From Atrichornis clamosus (Eukaryota; Chordata; Aves; Passeriformes; Menuridae): 64,000 nucleotides of DNA. The stretch is taken from the NCBI GenBank assembly GCA_013400975.1, contig WBMZ01014178.1, positions 39,197 through 103,196 of the forward strand, given 5' to 3'. The notes under the pieces are model-generated. The model saw nothing but the letters and a program-made list of their open reading frames with translations. It had not been told where the DNA came from and did no database searches. How positions within the stretch are numbered: position 1 is the stretch's first letter; each line of letters starts with the position of its first letter. Below are positions 59,850 through 64,000 of this stretch, in pieces. The position numbers were made by a program, and so were the translations under genes.

Positions 59850-60480
59850 GAACTTGCTTGGTCCCGGGTCAGCGCGGGAGATCTGTGGCCAGAGACAAGA
59901 AGGTCCTGTTGCACCAGGGACCTTCTCCCACGCCGAGACCCGCTGAGGGCTTTGGTCCCCCGGCCAGGTACGGGCAGGGCGGTACCTCCCTGCACATCGC
60001 TGTCCTCAGCGTCCTTCCCTGGCAGCCGCTGCTCCTGCCGCATCCCTGACCGCCGTGCCCTGCGGGCATGGCTCTGCCACCGCAGCTCCCTCTCCCCGCT
60101 CGGCAGGTGACAAGGCAGAAGGGGTGTGGCTGCTGGGGACCCCAATTCTGCGATACCTGTCCCGGGGAGTGCCCCGGCACTGGCAGTCCCTCTTCCCCCA
60201 GGTGATGCTCGTGCCTCGGTGGTCCCAGGTCGGACCGTGTTGTCCAAAGCCCTTTCTTCCTCCAAGGAGCCCACCTGGATCTGCACCCTGGGATTCCGCA
60301 CAGTCGTGGAGACCGCGTGGGTCCCCCCAGCCTTCCCCCGGGGTTTTTCTCTTGGAGGCACTGCTGTCCTCATCCTCAGCCCCGGGATACCCCGCCGCAC
60401 CCGGGGTGCTGTCCCCTGGAACAGGGAAGCCGGATCCTTTCCCAGACCCGCCGTGCTTGTTTTCCGCATCTCTCCACGAT
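59850..60480. promoter_or_regulatory. CpG-rich segment 3
   Basis: Broad CpG enrichment with words such as 'gtcccgggtcagcgcgggag', 'accgccgtgccctgcgggca', 'gtcccggggagtgccccggc' and 'gataccccgccgcacccgg'. It sustains several long overlapping open frames on both strands, the expected by-product of GC richness. A promoter function is plausible but not shown. Confidence 0.5.
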
Positions 60481-60789
60481 ATTTAGGAGCAAGAGATGCC
60501 GCCACCTTGCCTATTATTCATCCCTATAACATACGGTCCCTGCGGGTTTTAGTACCCGTGGAAGAAGATAACCTGTTTCTCCTTTATGTGGGATATTCCA
60601 CTTTAATACCTCCCACCTCTCCATGTAGATGGATTTTGTGTGACACCCCGAAATGGGGATGGTGGCCCTCACCTGCCCGAAGCTAAAATCCCCCCTTCCG
60701 CTAGCACCGGCACATTGATGTGATTTCGACGGGATTTTGGTTTAAAGTTGGGAAGAAAACAACGAAAAAAAAAAAGTTCCATAAGACTG

Positions 60790-60910
60790 GAAATAAGGTT
60801 GAGCCCCGAGGAAGCCCCTCGTCCTCCTCGTTTGGTGGGGACCCCCCGGCTTGGCTCGGCCCGGCTCGGCTGGACTTTTTGCCTCGGGAGATGCCGGGGA
60901 CTGGAGGTGG
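60790..60910. promoter_or_regulatory. Small CpG-rich segment 4
   Basis: Around 120 bp with 'ccccgaggaagcccctcgtc', 'ccccccggcttggctcggcc' and 'cggctcggctggac'. The 'ggctcggc' unit repeats in tandem. It follows an A-rich run (about 60762-60774). Confidence 0.4.
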
Positions 60911-61174
60911 TTCCCGATGCAAAAAAGCTCAGCAGCGAATTGAAATGTTTCTCTGGCAACGCTGTCACAATTTTACCTCTAGCCCGACGGAATTTTGGAC
61001 TAGAAATTCTGGAAGTGGCTATTCATTCAGTTTGGATGACACTGCTATGCCCAGCTGCTGCGAGAGGGGGGTATCCTTCCCAAGGGTTCTGTTTGCTTTG
61101 GGAGCTTCCCCAACACCGGCCCCCCAGGGTAGAAACCTTGTCCAAGAAAGGATGGATGTCTCATTAGTGCCGGC

Positions 61175-61210
61175 CTGGATTTACACCTGGATTTACACAC
61201 GGATTTACAA
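61175..61210 (+). repeat. Three-copy 12-bp tandem repeat
   Basis: 'ctggatttacac' occurs at 61175-61186 and 61187-61198, then as 'acggatttacaa' at 61199-61210. GGATTTA is the reverse complement of TAAATCC, but the repeat is too short to assign a factor. Confidence 0.85.
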
Positions 61211-61699
61211 TTCGAGCTGCCTTTAACGGCGGATGGCCGGGAGCATCACTTGCTGGTCCCAGCTCTGCTCCGGCTCAGCCCCGCTGTTTCTCTTGGTACC
61301 CAGTTCCTCGGCTCTGAATCTCAGCCAGTCCAAAAGCATCCCCCCACCCCCGGGAAAGTATTCTAGCTATCCGTCCCTGAGCAGGGATATAAATACCCGG
61401 AGATATTTGGAAGATCTCTGTGGGAAGCGATTGTGTCTAAGTGGTAGCGCTCGGAGCTTATTATCGCTGGAACCGATTTGTATTGCAGGGACTGGGTCCT
61501 GCCAGAAAACTCCAAAGAAAAAAATCCTGAGCTGAAGGAGGCTGTAAATTCCTGTGCTGCAATATTTCATCGAAGGACGTCATGGAAAATCTGGGCTTGA
61601 AGCAGTGAGGGGGGGAGTCTCGGGACGGGCAGAGGGGGGAAAAAGGAGACAAAGCAGGGGGGAGATTAAGATTTCCCTTTTTTTTTTTTTCTCCTTTCT

Positions 61700-62110
61700 G
61701 ACCAAAGCCTGAACTTGTGCCTGAAGCATGGCGGTGACAGCCAGCCCGCACCTCCCCGCAGCCGCCTTAGGCACTTCGGCAGCTCTGCGGCGCACCCGCT
61801 CCCAATTTCGGCTTCTGCCCTCCCAAAATCTCCTCCAGGTCGCGTTCGGCCCTGGAGACCGGGCTTTGCCTGCAGGAACGCGAGAGGCCGAGGCTGGGCT
61901 CTCGGTGCCAGTGGGGAAGGTCCCGGGCACACGCACACGCGTCGGGCAGAGCGTTGCCTGTGACGGCCCCGCAAAAAATGACTGGAGTGCGCGTGTGTCT
62001 CCCCAAAAACACCTCTCGGTGCTTTCACCTTCCCCCCAGCGCTCCAGTCCCCAGCCTCGAGCCCCTCGCTCGAACGCACCCCCTCGCCTTTAAGTAAACA
62101 TTTAGGGATC
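61700..62110. promoter_or_regulatory. CpG-rich segment 5
   Basis: CpG-dense with 'cacctccccgcagccgcctt', 'agctctgcggcgcacccgct', 'gtcgcgttcggccctggaga', 'acgcacacgcgtcgggcaga' and 'cgagcccctcgctcgaacgc'. It follows a 13-base T run. A TATAAATA at 61388-61395 lies upstream on the plus strand, in the right general setting for a promoter but 300 bp before the island, so it is only a weak lead. Confidence 0.5.
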
Positions 62111-62339
62111 AATTCGCCGCGGATTTGGGGCCAGCGGCCACGGGGATGGCCGCGACTGAAAAAAGCCAACCCAGCCGAGGGAAACAGGCTGGTCCTGGGG
62201 TAGAAGGGGGGGGTCTCGCGGGTGGTGTTAATGCAAAGCAGGACAGCGGGGAGGGGGACATGAGGCGGTCACTCCCCTCGCCCTGGGTGGTCTGGGCTCG
62301 CAGGAACACCCCGGCCCCTCTCGGAGCAGCACCCAGCCC

Positions 62340-62460
62340 GCCTCTAACAATACCACCTATATACATTTCCATACTCGGATTACACCCGGCCTGCTTGCAA
62401 AGTTGACTTCACTTAAGCAATTAGCTAGTAAAAATACCTTCGGCGCAGGAAAAGGAAGAA
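62340..62460. promoter_or_regulatory. AT/GC mixed block, possible conserved element
   Basis: Reads 'ctctaacaataccacctata', 'tacatttccatactcggatt', 'acacccggcctgcttgcaaa', 'gttgacttcacttaagcaat' and 'tagctagtaaaaatacctt'. CGGATTA (OTX/PITX-type core), CACTTAAG (NK2-type) and CAATTAG (homeodomain) sit in 60 bp of unique sequence. Confidence 0.32.
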
Positions 62461-62504
62461 AGCTCGGATTTGTCTATTTTTACACAAAACACGGCCCGAG
62501 TTTC

Positions 62505-62536
62505 GGGGAGGGGGAGGGAAGGGGAGTGGGTTTGGG
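62505..62536 (+). repeat. G-rich tract with G-quadruplex potential
   Basis: G runs at 62505-62508, 62510-62514, 62516-62518, 62521-62524, 62528-62530 and 62534-62536, with loops of 1-3 bases. This is a strong match to the G3+N1-7 pattern, inside a CpG-rich segment (about 62490-62605). Confidence 0.7.
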
Positions 62537-62599
62537 AAGAAGCCGGTTGGGAAGAGCAGCGGGGCCGGGGGTGTTTGCGGGGCCGGTAAAACGGGCTCC

Positions 62600-62660
62600 G
62601 AACGGGATTAGCAAAGCTAATCGAGCCAGATGATAGTTTAATTTTTGGAATTTCTTCTAC
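62600..62660. promoter_or_regulatory. Symmetric GATTAGC site and flanking block
   Basis: GATTAGC (62606-62612) and GCTAATC (62616-62622) are exact reverse complements around AAA. Each arm, with the adjacent base, forms a GGATTA/TAATCG-type core as bound by OTX, PITX or GSC proteins. The next 40 bp ('agccagatgatagtttaatt') carries a GATA-type and a TTTAATT core. Confidence 0.4.
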
Positions 62661-63399
62661 TTTTTCTCCCTACCTTTTATCTCTCCCCGTCGGGGGCTGG
62701 GGGAAGACCCGATTCACCCACCCCAAACATCAGCAAACACCAGAAGTGACTCCCGTTCCCCGCACATCATCCTCCTCCTCCTCGTACACCAGACACGAGC
62801 AGACTTTTCCTCCCCAAATCTCCTTTCCCTAACTCCTGGGCTTGGATTAAAACCCTCCAAAGTTTCTGCTATTGGCACAACGAGGCCTATAGGACCCGGA
62901 GCGATATATTCCCATTTTTAATGTTTGCTACCTCTAACAAATGCATTGCAAACCAAACCTTCACACTCCTAAAAGATACTGCGAGAGGGGGAAAGGGCTC
63001 TCGTGGACGGACTGATTTTCTCTGAAGGGAAATAGTTTGATTTCCACAGAGAGTTTAGGGGTATTGTACTCAGAGATATTTTATTTCCTCGTGGAAACGC
63101 TGCTGGTGGTGAATGGTTTGAACGTGGTTTTTCCACGGGTGCTTTGTGCTGTGTTTAGAGCTCCGTCCCCGGGTGTTTTGGGGGCAGATAGGGGAGATTC
63201 AGTCGCAGAGTGATATAAAACAAAGAAAAACACCCTTTTCGCGATCCAGGGGGGGACATTCGATGCGGAGCAAAGCTCAGGGTCAGAGATGCTCTCCCAC
63301 AGCAAACATAAAAAGAAAAGCAGCGAGAAGCAGAGGATATATTCTGCACCAGCCACCTCGGGGCTGTAAGCACAGGGGAAGGTGATTGATTCCCAAAAG

Positions 63400-63680
63400 A
63401 GCAATTTTTTGAGTGGTTTTCCCCCTCCCTGCTCCGCGCCGGCGGCCCCGGGCGGGAGGGAGCAGCGGCCGCCGCCTTCCCGGGCAGCCGGAGCTGCTCG
63501 TTCTCCTCCTCCTAAAGGGAAAAGCTCCAGAAATAACTGTCCCAACCTTCTCCCACCCCCTCTCTGGCTACCTGCCCCCGGCCTGAGTTTTGCCCGGGGC
63601 TCTTCCATGCCTGTCCCAGTCCCGTTGCACCGGGAACGGGAGGGCCGGTGCTTTCTGCAGGAGGACCTTTTTTTTTTTTT
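63400..63680. promoter_or_regulatory. CpG-rich segment 6
   Basis: Dense in CpG: 'tgctccgcgccggcggcccc', 'gggcgggagggagcagcggc', 'cgccgccttcccgggcagc' and 'gttgcaccgggaacggga'. It ends in a 13-base T run then C and seven T (63668-63688). The GGGCGG word fits an SP1 site. Promoter role likely but unproven. The minus-strand 295-codon frame across it is not a recognised protein. Confidence 0.55.
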
Positions 63681-64000
63681 CTTTTTTTCGCGGAGAGGGG
63701 GCAAAGGAGGGGAAGTGGGAGGACAGAAATAAAAACAAAAAAAACCTGACGAGAAATCCCTCTTGGTTGTACCACAGATGTGACAGGCGCCCCGGAGGCT
63801 GCTCACAACTGCTCGCCAATAACACGGAGGGAGTTTGGAAACCCGACCGGTACCTATCTTTCCTTTAAAAGGTACTAAATTATCATTAAAAACTTGAAAA
63901 GCGAATTTGGAAGACGGGGGGCTTGGGAAGGAGGGGTGTCCCCTCTCTCTCTGCAGGGATGCACCCACAGCTCTGCGGTGAGGCCTGCAGTGGGGCGGGG

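Larger units (their letters stand above)
57311..64000. other. CpG-rich terminal region, no exon recognised
   Basis: A chain of CpG-rich segments separated by a pyrimidine tract and by AT-richer pieces. The longest open frames in the window lie here (minus 63081-63968, 295 codons; minus 59696-60505, 269; plus 57792-58508, 238). All are low-complexity or Pro/Arg/Gly-rich, overlap opposite frames, and show no homeodomain, zinc-finger or other recognisable fold. A non-coding first exon or long 5' UTR could be present without being visible. Confidence 0.55.

Noticed and set aside
59696..60505. 269-codon minus-strand open frame, Arg/Pro/Gly-rich
   Set aside because: Lies in a CpG-rich segment where long frames appear in all phases. 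No domain, and plus-strand frames of similar length overlap it.
63081..63968. 295-codon minus-strand open frame
   Set aside because: Its residues come from GC-rich and poly-T/A DNA (runs of Lys, Pro, Phe). There is no domain I recognise and it overlaps several plus-strand frames. Stop-poor composition explains it.
1..64000. Search for a CRISPR array, bacterial operon, prophage or phage-defence system
   Set aside because: The sequence is avian nuclear DNA by its CR1 content. No evenly spaced direct repeats and no compact gene arrays are present.

Overview
The window looks like non-coding nuclear DNA from a bird. The main evidence is a set of about ten truncated CR1 LINE 3' ends. On the sense strand they end in the typical avian form: 'ccctggcacagg', then 'ggttgg-ctagatgatctttaa', then 'cccttccaacccaaaccattc', then 'tatgattc'. 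There are no bacterial features such as operons, ribosome binding sites or dense ORFs. Base composition varies from AT-rich to very CpG-rich, and poly-pyrimidine microsatellites are common. One undetermined base (position 34612) points to a draft assembly. Species and chromosome cannot be named from the sequence alone.

I recognise no protein-coding gene, tRNA, rRNA or known microRNA. The longest open frames (up to 295 codons) lie in GC-rich or simple-sequence DNA. They have no recognisable domain, overlap frames on the other strand, and are best explained by stop-poor composition. The window is best read as an intergenic or long intronic stretch, possibly the regulatory territory of a developmental gene whose exons lie outside it or are too short and non-coding to see.

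Layout: 1-17 kb is unique sequence with an ancient CR1 fragment (5785-5945), a MIR-like SINE remnant (about 6515-6580) and two members of a palindromic, MITE-like repeat (2690-2737 and 9654-9766). 17-24 kb carries three CR1 fragments. 24-34 kb is AT-rich with one MEF2-like site. 34-40 kb has four more CR1 tails, one containing the assembly gap. 40-56 kb has few repeats but several AT-rich, TAAT-dense blocks inside ordinary sequence. They have the look of conserved vertebrate enhancers (40.7-41.1, 44.1-44.4, 45.2-45.3, 48.6-48.96, 53.4, 54.0-54.3 and 54.9-55.1 kb), but conservation could not be tested here. A short CR1 tail lies at 54.4 kb and another CR1 fragment at 52.6 kb. From about 56.9 kb to the end the sequence becomes a chain of CpG-rich islands, broken by a roughly 600-bp pyrimidine tract and potential G-quadruplex sequences.

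The combined picture, repeat-poor DNA with scattered homeodomain-type sequence blocks leading into clustered CpG islands, is typical of the neighbourhood of a transcription-factor or signalling gene. This is an inference from composition. No exon confirms it, and I found no evidence for a new biological system.
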